Assembly (NCBI GenBank): GCA_019359695.1
Contig: JAHHGV010000033.1
Coordinates: 34,080 to 98,079 of the forward strand
Source of the DNA: Brasilonema angustatum HA4187-MV1
Lineage (GTDB): Bacteria > Cyanobacteriota > Cyanobacteriia > Cyanobacteriales > Nostocaceae
Reading direction: 5' to 3'
Length of the DNA stretch: 64,000 nt
Shown here: positions 1 through 8,301 of the stretch, in pieces
Layout: the number at the start of each line of letters is the position of its first letter
Position numbering within the stretch: position 1 is the first letter of the stretch
Notes under the pieces: model-generated
Told to the model about the DNA's origin: nothing
Database searches by the model: none
What the model saw: only the letters and a program-made list of their open reading frames with translations
Translations under genes and position numbers: made by a program

Positions 1-252
1 ATTTTCCGAAATTGTTGACAAAATTCTCAATTATTTGGGTTTGCCCAAAGTCTTTTGGTTCAAACGAGCGAAAATTCATTAAAGCGATCACTGACCTGCA
101 GAATGTCGGATAGATAAAAACATATGATATTTACACTTATCATTGAGTCTGAGTCTTTAGTTAGAAAAAATTCACACAATTAATAAGACTGGAGACGGAA
201 ACAAAAATACTGTCTAACCAATAAACTTTTATTAGTAATAGAGGAATTGGTG

Positions 253-564
253 ATGTCAGAATATAACAACCCTGAATATAACGACCGTGAATATAACGAC
301 CGTGAATATAACGACCGTGAATATAACGACCGTGAACATAATAACCCTGAAGGAGTTGGCGAGTTTGCTGTTGATGCTGGTGTTGATACAGCAGCAAATA
401 ACGTTGCTAACAGGGTAATTGAAGGGATAGCCGAGCATATTCCAGGTGGTCGGGCAATTGAGCCTATGCTTGAAACTGAAGTTGATTTAATGCTTGATAA
501 CAGAATCAATGAGGAAGTTAATGAGCGTATAGAAGGTGTTGAAGACAGGTTTTCAAACCGTTAG
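253..564 (+). CDS. Small acidic protein with YNDRE pentapeptide repeats (paralogue 1)
   Basis: Family not recognised. The 103-residue product has two parts. The N-terminus holds six 5-residue units (EYNNP, EYNDR x4, EHNNP; DNA 259-348, 15 bp each). A core of about 70 residues follows, with GEF, DAG.DTAANN, HIPGGRAIEPM and DLMLDN.INE motifs. The same core recurs in the next gene downstream, so the two are tandem duplicates with different N-termini. ATG at 253 is chosen over TTG 247 and GTG 250 because GAGG at 241-244 is well spaced and the neighbour begins with the same MSE after the same leader. There is no signal peptide or membrane segment. The core looks helical and acidic; no function is claimed. 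Confidence 0.7.
   Translation: MSEYNNPEYNDREYNDREYNDREYNDREHNNPEGVGEFAVDAGVDTAANNVANRVIEGIAEHIPGGRAIEPMLETEVDLMLDNRINEEVNERIEGVEDRFSNR
259..348 (+). repeat. Six in-frame 15-bp tandem repeats
   Basis: Six 15-bp units encode EYNNP, four copies of EYNDR, then EHNNP. The four central units are identical in DNA, which suggests recent slippage expansion inside the coding region. The paralogue at 647 lacks the array and has a histidine-rich stretch in its place. Confidence 0.9.
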
Positions 565-646
565 TGATCTAGACGTAATCAATTTCTTGAAGCCGCACTA
601 TCATGATAGTCTAGGCATCGTGTTATCAGTAATAGAGGACTTTGTG

Positions 647-946
647 ATGTCAGAACATAATCACCATAAACATCATCACCATACAGATGGTAACCCTGAG
701 GGAGCTGGTGAGTTTATAGTTGATGCTGGAATTGATACAGCAGCAAATAACATTGCTAATAGGATGATTGATGGCGTTCTGTCCCATATTCCAGGCGGTC
801 GGGCAATTGAGCCTATGATTGAAACAGAAGCTGATTTAATGCTTGATAATGCAATCAATGAAAGAGTTAATCGGCGTATCGAAGGTATCGAAGAGGCGTT
901 TGAAAACCCTCCCCATCATCGCCACCACCATCGTGAATCAGAATAA
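647..946 (+). CDS. Small histidine-rich protein (paralogue 2)
   Basis: Family not recognised. The 99-residue protein shares the whole core of the gene at 253 (PEGAGEF, DAGIDTAANN, HIPGGRAIEPM, DLMLDN.INE). It has a histidine cluster at each end: HHKHHHH near residue 6 and HHRHHHR near the C-terminus. ATG 647 is preferred over the longer open frame from 536 because the upstream stretch AATAGAGGA..TGTG is nearly identical to the leader of the first paralogue, so the duplication included the ribosome-binding region. Histidine ends of this kind can bind divalent metals, but that is inference. The two genes are probably co-transcribed. Confidence 0.7.
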   Translation: MSEHNHHKHHHHTDGNPEGAGEFIVDAGIDTAANNIANRMIDGVLSHIPGGRAIEPMIETEADLMLDNAINERVNRRIEGIEEAFENPPHHRHHHRESE

Positions 947-1376
947 TAAGACGGCTACAAAGTAGGGAAGTCACGCTCCATTCGCCCTAGCCATAGGCCG
1001 TAGTTCGTCCGTACTAATCTCCTGCATCCTGGTGTGGTTGTGGGGGATTTTAGTGTGTGGGGTTTTTGGTTTTTTGGGCTATAGCTTCTCTACGAGACGC
1101 TGCTTTGTATGCCTAACGGCACGTCTTACGGCGAACGCCCTCGCTTGCGTGCGCTTGCGCTTACGCGCTCTACGCTCCTTTGCAGATCGCCCTCGAAACA
1201 CCCCAAATCCATCTACTGTTATTTCTGCTGACTCCCATCCGATAAGTATTTTAGCTACTTTTCTGCGCCTTTTTTTATTTAATACCTACCCTTGAAAGCT
1301 ACTCCCTACTCCCTGCCCCGTTCCCTCAAATCGCTTTTAGTCTAAACTCCAATAAGGTAGTTACGCAACAAAAACT
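947..1376. other. Intergenic region with cyanobacterial short repeats
   Basis: 430 bp without a convincing gene. A nominal reading frame at 1032-1295 is mostly the interspersed palindromic repeat type (CTTCTCTACGAGACGCTG, GCGCTTGCGCTTACGCG), with no ribosome-binding site and no family resemblance. The last 50 bp before the HxlR gene should hold its promoter, but no clear boxes are seen. Confidence 0.5.
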
Positions 1377-1730
1377 ATGAAAGCAGAAGCACAAAACCAT
1401 AGCCGACTAACTTGTGAAGTAGAAAACACACTAAAAGTCATTGGTGGACGCTGGAAGGTTTTGATTATTAGAGAATTAATGGATGGTGTGAAACGCTTTG
1501 GTGAATTACAGCGAGCTTTAGATGGAGTTACTCAAAAAATGCTAACTCAACAACTCAGGGAGATGGAGGAAGATGGGGTTATTGATCGCAAAGTTTACCC
1601 GCAAATTCCTCCAAAAGTAGAGTATTCTTTAACACCTTTAGGGGAAAGTCTTAAACCAATTCTCTATGCAATGCATGAGTGGGGCGTCAAGCATTTATCT
1701 GAAATAAATAATAAGAAGCAAAATATTTGA
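1377..1730 (+). CDS. HxlR-family winged-helix transcriptional regulator
   Basis: This is a cytoplasmic DNA-binding regulator of 117 residues, the usual length for the HxlR (DUF24) family. The family signature is visible: a cysteine at residue 13 followed by VIGGRWKVLIIREL (residues 21-34), then FGELQRAL and LTQQLREMEEDGVI (recognition helix region), and the wing with VEYSLTPLG (81-89). In several HxlR proteins the N-terminal cysteine senses electrophiles or oxidants, and it is present here. The target is unknown: HxlR genes often sit beside the oxidoreductase they control, but here the neighbours are short unknown genes and VWA proteins. Confidence 0.92.
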   Translation: MKAEAQNHSRLTCEVENTLKVIGGRWKVLIIRELMDGVKRFGELQRALDGVTQKMLTQQLREMEEDGVIDRKVYPQIPPKVEYSLTPLGESLKPILYAMHEWGVKHLSEINNKKQNI

Positions 1731-1791
1731 GCACTGGACTTGGTTAGTTAATTCCTAATAATGGTAAGGCACAAAAGACTAAAAAATTTAT

Positions 1792-2163
1792 TCACTCCAA
1801 TTGTAAATATTCAATTGCAGCCTCTAATCTTGACGGATATCCTTCAGCAAACTTTTCAAACCAAAGTCCTTCTGAGGAAAAGGGGTCTAATTTAGCTAGC
1901 CAATCTTCGGCTTGCTTTTTCAACTCCTCTAATTTTTTAGCCTGAAGTTGTTCTTGTTCTTGCTGTTTCTGCAATTTTTCCGCTAAATCTTTTTGCTCAA
2001 AATCAGCTTTGACGTCGGCTAATAGTTTATCTATCAAGAAATTTGATTTATCTTCCATTTTGCTGACTGGTTTGATTGAATTTGCTTTTTGCTGATGCTG
2101 TTGGGGTTTTTGTTGTTCATATTCAGCTTTCAGTTCAGCTAAAAGTTTATCAAGAGAATCCAT
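1792..2163 (-). CDS. Coiled-coil protein, resembles Slr1339-type salt-stress proteins
   Basis: A 123-residue hydrophilic protein rich in Gln, Lys and Glu. It begins MDSLDKLLAELKAE, and a similar segment (IDKLLADVKADFEQK) recurs near residue 43, so it has two copies of a short helical motif. A long charged coiled coil runs to about residue 88. The C-terminal part contains WLAKLDPFS and WFEKFAEGYPS. This pattern is like the cyanobacterial Slr1339 family named after salt stress; I recall that likeness and could not check it. It lies 71 bp downstream of two VWA genes on the same strand and is probably in their operon. Confidence 0.6.
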   Translation of the reverse strand: MDSLDKLLAELKAEYEQQKPQQHQQKANSIKPVSKMEDKSNFLIDKLLADVKADFEQKDLAEKLQKQQEQEQLQAKKLEELKKQAEDWLAKLDPFSSEGLWFEKFAEGYPSRLEAAIEYLQLE

Positions 2164-2234
2164 GTTCTGAAATCCTCCGTAACTACTCCAAATTCAGTTT
2201 GCTCCTCAATTCCATGAAAATTCACCACAAATGC

Positions 2235-2840
2235 TTAATCATTAATAGCGTTGAGCAGTACTTCTGATAAACTCATGTCTTCCATATCTTCTATGGTGAT
2301 GGTGTCGCAGATATCGAACTTTGCACCAGCCCCTTGCAGTTCATCATCTAATACTTTGAGAAAGCGAGTCGCTTGGGGATCTGTACCTACTTGAATAAAA
2401 GAAATACCAAGTTCCTCATCGCGATCCATCTGGCGAGAAGCTTCAATAATTACTTTCATCACCGCTTTACGATCATCTGGTTCACCATCAGTCACCACTA
2501 AAATAGTTTCACCATTTGGCTGAGTTTCACCTGCAGCTTTGCGTTGAAAATAGTTATCAGTTGCGTGTTTCAGCACACCTGCCAAATCAGTTGTACCAGA
2601 AGGATCATTTTCTTGGAAAATTTGCAATACCCTGCTTGATGTCACATTTTCATAGCGCTTGAAGCGTCCAGAAAACAGATAAACAGTGATACCATCAGGG
2701 TCAAGTTGCTCGCATTTACTCGCCAAGGCAAAAGTAGATTCTTGTGCAGCAACCCATCTGCTTCTACCACCTTTTTGGTCTTGGGTTGCCATACTGCCAC
2801 TTTTGTCGATAATTAAAGTATAGTCACGATTATCTAGCAT
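2235..2840 (-). CDS. VWA-domain protein, TerY-like (copy 1)
   Basis: A single von Willebrand factor A domain fills the 201 residues. The metal-ion-dependent adhesion site is complete: DKSGSM (D12, S14, S16), the threonine in GTTDLAG near residue 84, and the aspartate in VVTDGEPDD (D118). Such stand-alone soluble VWA proteins resemble TerY of tellurite and stress-response clusters and bind partners through a divalent metal. The gene is a tandem near-duplicate of the one at 2963-3568 and is followed by the coiled-coil gene at 1792. No kinase, phosphatase or other Ter gene is present nearby, so the partner is unknown. Confidence 0.88.
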   Translation of the reverse strand: MLDNRDYTLIIDKSGSMATQDQKGGRSRWVAAQESTFALASKCEQLDPDGITVYLFSGRFKRYENVTSSRVLQIFQENDPSGTTDLAGVLKHATDNYFQRKAAGETQPNGETILVVTDGEPDDRKAVMKVIIEASRQMDRDEELGISFIQVGTDPQATRFLKVLDDELQGAGAKFDICDTITIEDMEDMSLSEVLLNAIND

Positions 2841-2860
2841 TTTTCAATTCTCCCTATTTG

Positions 2861-2935
2861 TTATCAGTCATCACTCATCAGTTATCACTCATCAGTTATC
2901 ACTCATCAGTTATCACTCATCACTCATCAGTTATT
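2861..2935. repeat. 14-bp tandem repeat (CACTCATCAGTTAT)
   Basis: About four copies of a 14-bp unit lie between the two VWA genes, with a shorter half-unit. It is a variant of the TCAGTTA-type heptamer repeats seen elsewhere in the window. Confidence 0.8.
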
Positions 2936-2962
2936 AATAACGAACAAATGACAAAAAACTGA

Positions 2963-3568
2963 TTAATCAGTCACCGCATTCATTAACACATCAGCAAGAC
3001 TCATATCTTCCAAATCATCCAAGGTGATTGTGTCGCAGATGTCAAATTTAGCACCAATATCTTGCATTTGGTCATCCAAAGCTTTGAGAAACTTGGTTGC
3101 TTGAGGATCTGAGCCTATTTGAATCAAAGAAATTCCCAATTCTTCATCGCGTTCCATCTGACGCGATGCATTAATTATCACCTCAAAGACTGCTTTACGG
3201 TCATCTGGTTCACCATCGGTGATCACTAGAATTGTTTCGCCATTGGGCTTGGCTTGACCTGCTGCTTTGCGCTGAAAGTAGTGATTGGTTGCATCTTTGA
3301 GTACACCTGCTAAATTTGTCGTGCCACCAGGATCATTTTCTAGAAAAATTTGTGCTACTTTCGCTGAAGTGACATCATCGTAACGTTTCAATTTACCGGC
3401 AAATACATAAATTGTGATCCCGTCAGGGTCAAATTGCTCACATTTCCTTGCCAGTGCGAGTGTAGATTCTTGAGCCATTTCCCAGCGACTTCTACCTCCA
3501 ACTTGGTCAGGAGTGGACATACTACCGCTCTTATCAATAATTAATGTGTAATCGCGATCGCTCATCAT
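2963..3568 (-). CDS. VWA-domain protein, TerY-like (copy 2)
   Basis: A 201-residue VWA protein that matches the gene at 2235-2840 along its whole length. Differences are mainly conservative (for example GGRSRWEMAQEST against GGRSRWVAAQEST). The MIDAS is intact: DKSGSM (D12, S14, S16), GTTNLAG and VITDGEPDD. The first two codons are both ATG. The second, at 3565, also fits, and AAAGGA lies just upstream of the pair. It is the first gene of a likely three-gene minus-strand operon. Retention of all metal ligands in both copies suggests both are functional. Confidence 0.88.
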   Translation of the reverse strand: MMSDRDYTLIIDKSGSMSTPDQVGGRSRWEMAQESTLALARKCEQFDPDGITIYVFAGKLKRYDDVTSAKVAQIFLENDPGGTTNLAGVLKDATNHYFQRKAAGQAKPNGETILVITDGEPDDRKAVFEVIINASRQMERDEELGISLIQIGSDPQATKFLKALDDQMQDIGAKFDICDTITLDDLEDMSLADVLMNAVTD

Positions 3569-3680
3569 AATATCCTTTCGATTGTCAACCTTGCTACCTT
3601 GTTGTTCTAGTCTAGCTTTTGAATTGTAGTTTTAACAGTTATCAGTTTAGCCCCAGCTACAGGGCATACTTTAAAATAGC

Positions 3681-3801
3681 TATAGGAATTCGGTTTGATT
3701 TATGAACTGACTCGTGAATAGAGGGAACGCTTAACGCTTAGCACCAGAAGGGGGAACATCAAATGTACTTAGTTTCACAAAAATCAAATATGAGTACTAT
3801 A
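3681..3801. repeat. MITE-like repeat, family D (copy in the kefB upstream region)
   Basis: One end is TATAGGAATTCGGTTTGATT and the other is CAAAAATCAAATATGAGTACTATA, with GGGAACGCTTAACGCTTA inside. The same two ends occur at 26612-26930 and 39248-39366. It fills much of the 3569-3884 gap, which otherwise holds only the antiporter upstream region and no gene. Confidence 0.6.
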
Positions 3802-3884
3802 AATAAAAAACACATTTGATACTTTAAAGAGAAAAAACTTTGTATCCTGATGTTAATAGGTTTTAACAATTTTTTTATAAGCTT

Positions 3885-6224
3885 GTGCAGGAAGATTTTA
3901 GACTCATAGTTGATTTAGTTTCAGTTTTTGCCGTTGCTGCTTGTGGCGGACTCTTGGCGGCGCTTTTAAGACAACCCGTTCTACTAGGGTATCTTATTGG
4001 TGGAATGGTCGTTGGGCCATCCGGACTGGGACTGATTAAAGAATTGATTCAAGTAGAAACGTTGGCTCAGTTTGGAGTCGCTTTTTTACTATTTGCCTTG
4101 GGTGTTGAGTTTTCCTTTACGGAACTCAAAAAAGTCCAAGCGATCGCCCTTGGGGGAGGAGGACTACAAATTGCCCTAACAATTCTCGTCACAGTTTTAG
4201 TCTGCGGGGCTACAGGGGCTTGGGCATATCTACCAGCTAAAGGCATATTTTTAGGGGCAATTTTGTCTTTGTCTTCCACAGCAGTTGTTCTCAAGTGTTT
4301 GATGGAACGTAATGAGACGGAAACACCCCACGGACAGGTGATGCTGGGAATTTTGGTCGTTCAAGATTTAGCATTAGGACTGATGATTGCAGTCTTACCT
4401 GCTCTTCACGAACCAGGAGAAAGGCTTGTTGTCGCAGTTTTGTTGGCACTGTTGCGAATTGGTTTATTTGCTGCTGGTGCAGTTATTGCAGGGATTTGGC
4501 TCATCCCTCCTTTGTTGCGACTGCTAGCCCGTACTGAAAGCCGAGAATTATTTTTATTAGGTGTCGTAGCACTGTGTTTGGGTATTGCCCTACTAACAGA
4601 GTCTTTGGGGCTTTCTATTGAAATGGGAGCGTTTGTCGCTGGCTTGATGATTTCGGAAGTGGAATACGCTGACCAAACCCTTACGTATGTTGAGCCATTG
4701 CGAGATATTTTTGCCAGTTTATTTTTTGCTTCCATTGGAATCTTAATCGACCCAGTGTTTTTGTGGAACAATCTGGAATTGATTCTGGGATTAGTGACAC
4801 TGGTATTTATTGGTAAATGTTTAATTATTACGCCACTGGTAAAATTGTTCCGCTACCCGTTGAAAACAGCGTTAATCGCTGGATTAGGACTGGCTCAAAT
4901 TGGAGAATTTTCCTTTGTTCTCGCCAGCGAAGGACAAGCCCTGGGGCTGGTTTCACGAAAAGTATATTTACTGATTTTGGGAACGACTGCAGTCACATTA
5001 GTGCTGACTCCTTTTGTGCTGCGTTTGGTTCCAATTATGTTTGACTGGTTGGAATCAATACCTTGGTTAAAGCCCTATTTAAGCGGGGAAGGTCAGCCGT
5101 TAGCAGTTGCTGAAGAACTGCCAATCAAAGACCATGTGGTTGTCTGCGGCTATGGGCGAGTGGGACGCAATTTGGTGAAGTTGCTTCAGCAGCACAATTT
5201 ACCCATTGTGGTGATTGACCAGTCAGAAAGTCGAATTCAGCAGTTGCGCGAAGCTGGGGTGGCTTATATTTATGGTAATTGTGTGAGTTTTCACGTTTTA
5301 GAAACTGCTGGAGTCAACACAGCACGAGGAATGGCGATCGCACTTCCTGACCCCATGAGTACCCGTCTTTGCGTCAAACGCGCTTTGGAACTGTCTCCTG
5401 ATCTAGATATCGTTGTTCGCGCCACAAACGACAAAAGTATTGAGGTACTTTATCAACTCGGGGCACGGGAAGTTGTGCAACCAGAGTTTGAGGCTAGTTT
5501 AGAAATGGTGACTTACATCTTAACTGATTTGGGCTTATCATCTACTGTGGTGCAACGAGAAATGCAGGAAATTCGCAGTCGTCATTATTTGGATCTGCGC
5601 CCTGAACAATCCGCGTCTGAGGTTTCTCGTGATTTACAACTAGCAACTCAAGACCTGAATAAACGTTGGTATTCTTTACCATTTGGTTCACCCCTAATCG
5701 GTATGACTTTAGAAGAAGCAGATATGCGCTACTTAACAGGCGTGAGTTTGATGGCAATTCGTCGTCAAGGAGGTGAGGAAATAGATTATCCTTCACTCCA
5801 GACGGACTTAGAAGAAGGCGATCGCCTTTTGGTTGTCGGTTCTGATGGTGAATTAGCGGCTTTGGATGAATTTGCAAAAGGTCAAGTCGCCGTTCCCGGA
5901 GAAAACAGCGCTTGTCAGTGGGTGACTCTCAGTACCGATAGCCCAGAGGTTGGGAAAACTTTAGCAGATTTGGATATCCGCAACAAATATGGGGTTATGG
6001 TGCAGGCAATGCGACGAGATGGCAAATTTATCCGCTTTCCCGATGGTAACAAGGATTTGCAAGTCCACGACCAAGTTTTATTGTGTGGAAATTTGCTTTC
6101 TCTAAATCAAGTTGTGCAATTGCTTGCCCCAGAAAGCAAAATACCGCTAGCTATCCCAATCGTGAAAGCAGGCGAAGCAGAAGCACTCAAAGAGTTTTTG
6201 CCTAGAGATAGTGTGTTGGATTAG
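3885..6224 (+). CDS. CPA2-family cation:proton antiporter with RCK domains (KefB/YbaL type)
   Basis: A monovalent cation/H+ antiporter of the inner membrane, 779 residues. The N-terminal half (about 10-385) is a multi-span Na+/H+ exchanger domain with LLGYLIGGMVVGPSGLGL and LFALGVEFS typical of Kef-like CPA2 proteins. It is followed by a TrkA-N/RCK nucleotide-binding domain (CGYGRVG near 421-427). Two TrkA-C modules follow, near 570-650 (PLIGMTLEEADMR) and 665-745. The regulatory domains suggest gating by nucleotide or redox state. The start is GTG at 3885 without a clear Shine-Dalgarno sequence, and the N-terminal sequence fits the family directly. Substrate (K+ or Na+) cannot be told from sequence. 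Confidence 0.9.
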   Translation: MQEDFRLIVDLVSVFAVAACGGLLAALLRQPVLLGYLIGGMVVGPSGLGLIKELIQVETLAQFGVAFLLFALGVEFSFTELKKVQAIALGGGGLQIALTILVTVLVCGATGAWAYLPAKGIFLGAILSLSSTAVVLKCLMERNETETPHGQVMLGILVVQDLALGLMIAVLPALHEPGERLVVAVLLALLRIGLFAAGAVIAGIWLIPPLLRLLARTESRELFLLGVVALCLGIALLTESLGLSIEMGAFVAGLMISEVEYADQTLTYVEPLRDIFASLFFASIGILIDPVFLWNNLELILGLVTLVFIGKCLIITPLVKLFRYPLKTALIAGLGLAQIGEFSFVLASEGQALGLVSRKVYLLILGTTAVTLVLTPFVLRLVPIMFDWLESIPWLKPYLSGEGQPLAVAEELPIKDHVVVCGYGRVGRNLVKLLQQHNLPIVVIDQSESRIQQLREAGVAYIYGNCVSFHVLETAGVNTARGMAIALPDPMSTRLCVKRALELSPDLDIVVRATNDKSIEVLYQLGAREVVQPEFEASLEMVTYILTDLGLSSTVVQREMQEIRSRHYLDLRPEQSASEVSRDLQLATQDLNKRWYSLPFGSPLIGMTLEEADMRYLTGVSLMAIRRQGGEEIDYPSLQTDLEEGDRLLVVGSDGELAALDEFAKGQVAVPGENSACQWVTLSTDSPEVGKTLADLDIRNKYGVMVQAMRRDGKFIRFPDGNKDLQVHDQVLLCGNLLSLNQVVQLLAPESKIPLAIPIVKAGEAEALKEFLPRDSVLD

Positions 6225-6316
6225 TCATTAGTCATTAGTCATTAGTCATTACTCCCGAACCGCTATATTGTGGGTTAAGGGAGTGTGTGCAATCATTCAT
6301 GAGCAAAGGACAAATG

Positions 6317-6443
6317 ATATCATGTCCGGATAAACATTTATAAAAACGAGGAACTTAACGCGCCTCCAGTACCCTCTCCTTTATAAAGAGAGGGTTAGGG
6401 TGAGGTCAAGCAGGAATTATAAGTAATTAAGCGGACATGATAT
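6317..6443. repeat. MITE-like repeat, family C, copy 1
   Basis: Perfect 12-bp terminal inverted repeats, ATATCATGTCCG at 6317-6328 and CGGACATGATAT at 6432-6443. The interior contains a CCCTCTCC..GGAGAGGG-like palindrome. It ends 2 bp before the hfq stop codon. A second copy lies at 7838-7965 beyond dapF, so the pair brackets hfq-dapF. Confidence 0.75.
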
Positions 6444-6445
6444 GA

Positions 6446-6664
6446 CTATTCTTTCGTCTTAATATAAGCAATAGCCTGCTTCCAAACAGTCATCTGTTGA
6501 CTGTTTTCATCCATAAGACACATACATTGAGAATCCTGCCATATAATTCTCCCAATCAATATGTCGCCAGTTAGCAGTTTGGTCTCAATTGTGACTGCTT
6601 GCTGTATCAAATTTTGTACTTGCCGAATGCTAGGCAGTGAGGTGTCAAGTCCCATAATTGTCAT
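6446..6664 (-). CDS. hfq: Cyanobacterial Hfq homologue
   Basis: A small Sm-like protein of 72 residues. It has the cyanobacterial Hfq layout: LPSIRQVQNLIQ (residues 10-21), the Sm1 core VTIETKLLTGDILIGRIIWQD (24-44, key LLTGD and WQD) and a short Sm2 region ending AIAYIKT. Cyanobacterial Hfq lacks the classical KH Sm2 motif, as here. In Synechocystis the family member Ssr3341 acts in motility through the type IV pilus base rather than as a general RNA matchmaker. It is divergent from dapF, the neighbour known for this gene in other cyanobacteria, which supports the call. The start could be M1 or M4. Confidence 0.9.
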   Translation of the reverse strand: MTIMGLDTSLPSIRQVQNLIQQAVTIETKLLTGDILIGRIIWQDSQCMCLMDENSQQMTVWKQAIAYIKTKE

Positions 6665-6926
6665 CAGTTATCAGTCATCAGTTATCAGTTATCAGTTTTG
6701 AAGTTGGGGTGTAAGGATATAAGGGTATAAGGGTGTAGGGAAGAAATCAATGCTTGCTATAACACCAAGGTGGTTCCGGGGCTTTCTTGTACAAAAATAT
6801 CGTTTTTTCTTTTCCCTGACATCCCTACACCCCTACACCCTTAGCTTTGGTCAGTTATAACTAACAACTGACAAAAGACATTACACTAATGACGAAAAAC
6901 TCAAATATAATTCATCGACTTTGACA
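6665..6926. promoter_or_regulatory. hfq/dapF divergent intergenic region
   Basis: The 262-bp region must carry both promoters. It contains TCAGTTATCAGT-type heptamers next to hfq (about 6664-6698) and GGGTGTA-type repeats (about 6711-6745, and in inverted orientation 6821-6843). I cannot place promoter boxes with confidence. Confidence 0.4.
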
Positions 6927-7769
6927 ATGGCAATAGAATTTACTAAGTATCACGGTCTGGGCAATGACTTCATATTGATTGACAATCGCTCGTCATCAGA
7001 GCCTGTCATCACTCCAGAGCAAGCGGTTAAGTTGTGCGATCGCCACTTTGGCATCGGTGCAGACGGTGTTATTTTTGCCTTACCTGGAGAAAACGGTACT
7101 GACTACACCATGCGAATTTTTAATTCTGATGGTTCAGAACCAGAAATGTGTGGTAACGGTATTCGCTGTCTCGGTGCTTTTTTAGCTGATTTGGAAGGCA
7201 ACGCCAAAAAAAGCGACCAATATCGCATTCATACTCTAGGTGGTGTGATGACACCCCAACTCATGCCAGATGGTCAAGTTAGAGTGGATATGGGTATCCC
7301 CAGGCTACTTGCTGGTGAAATCCCTACGACTATCAACCCAGCTAACGAAAAAGTTGTCAATCAACCGCTAGAAGTCGCAGGCAAAACTTGGGATGTCACC
7401 TGTGTCAATATGGGAAATCCTCACTGCATCACTTTTGTAGAAGATGTCGCAACAATTCCTTTAGAAATTATTGGTCCTCAGTTTGAGCATCACCCAGCTT
7501 TCCCTCAACGAATCAATACTGAATTTATCCAAGTCGTGCGTCCTGACTACGTGAAAATGCGCGTATGGGAACGAGGTGCTGGTATAACTTTAGCTTGTGG
7601 AACTGGCGCGTGTGCGTCGCTAGTGGCGGGTGTGTTGACACAGAGATGCGATCGCAAGGCTACGGTCGAACTTCCAGGAGGACCATTGCTGATAGAATGG
7701 TCCCAAATCGACCAACGCCTTTATATGACAGGACCAGCAGAGCGGGTTTTTACTGGTAAAATTGACTAA
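6927..7769 (+). CDS. dapF: Diaminopimelate epimerase
   Basis: Converts LL- to meso-diaminopimelate, the last shared step to lysine and peptidoglycan. The 280-residue protein has the [12 protein letters not shown] start, the first catalytic cysteine in MCGNGIRC (C75) and the second in ACGTGACAS (C224). The pair acts as the two-base thiol system of this cofactor-free epimerase. Substrate-binding segments NMGNPHCI and GAGITLACG are also present. ATG 6927 is preferred over TTG 6921 because the family begins exactly there. It is divergent from hfq, the usual cyanobacterial arrangement. Confidence 0.97.
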   Translation: MAIEFTKYHGLGNDFILIDNRSSSEPVITPEQAVKLCDRHFGIGADGVIFALPGENGTDYTMRIFNSDGSEPEMCGNGIRCLGAFLADLEGNAKKSDQYRIHTLGGVMTPQLMPDGQVRVDMGIPRLLAGEIPTTINPANEKVVNQPLEVAGKTWDVTCVNMGNPHCITFVEDVATIPLEIIGPQFEHHPAFPQRINTEFIQVVRPDYVKMRVWERGAGITLACGTGACASLVAGVLTQRCDRKATVELPGGPLLIEWSQIDQRLYMTGPAERVFTGKID

Positions 7770-8301
7770 AACTGGGGGTGTAGGGGTGTAGGGGTGTAAG
7801 GGGAATAAACAGCAGTTATAGCCCAGTACGGTGAGTTATATCATGTTCGCCTAATTAGTTATAATCTGGTGCATCTGTGCTAAAACCTGAAAACTCTTTC
7901 TCCGGTGCTCCCTACCCCCTGCTCCGTTGCAGCCTTAATGATAAGTCTTTAAACGGACACGATATTAGTGGTATTTAGTTTTGTAATACCAATTCTCTGT
8001 AAACTTGCACTTAATACTTACTCTTTCATTCTTGGCGTTCTTGGCGACGCCAGTCGCCTAGGTCGGGAAACCCTCCTGCAGCGCTGGCTCGTCTTGTTGC
8101 TAATCGTCTAATAAACATTAAGTGCATCTATGGCTACGCCACGCAAGCTATCATGGAGAATCGGTATAAGATCCCCCAACGCTCGTTAAAAAGCTTGCTC
8201 AGTTCCCTCCTTTTTAAGGAGGGCGAGTTTCGGATCAATCCTTAACAGCAACCGTATTCCCCTATACCCCTACACCCCCATACCCCTACACCCCTAATTA
8301 T
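7770..8301. other. Intergenic region with repeats
   Basis: 532 bp without a gene. It holds GGGTGTA heptamers (7773-7802), the family C repeat copy (7838-7965), an interspersed palindromic stretch with GGCGACGCCAGTCGCC near 8041-8100, and inverted-orientation TACACCCC heptamers at 8258-8298. The downstream SDR gene ends at 8302. Confidence 0.6.
7838..7965. repeat. MITE-like repeat, family C, copy 2
   Basis: Terminal inverted repeats ATATCATGTTCG (7838-7849) and CGGACACGATAT (7954-7965), each one mismatch from the perfect ends of copy 1. The interior differs from copy 1, as expected for short non-autonomous elements or for an older copy. Confidence 0.65.

Noticed and set aside
161..509. Minus-strand frames over the first small gene
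   Set aside because: They are the antisense of the YNDRE repeat gene; the plus-strand frame has a ribosome-binding site and a paralogue.
1032..1295. Open frame of 87 codons on the plus strand
   Set aside because: It consists largely of interspersed palindromic repeats, has no ribosome-binding site and no family likeness.
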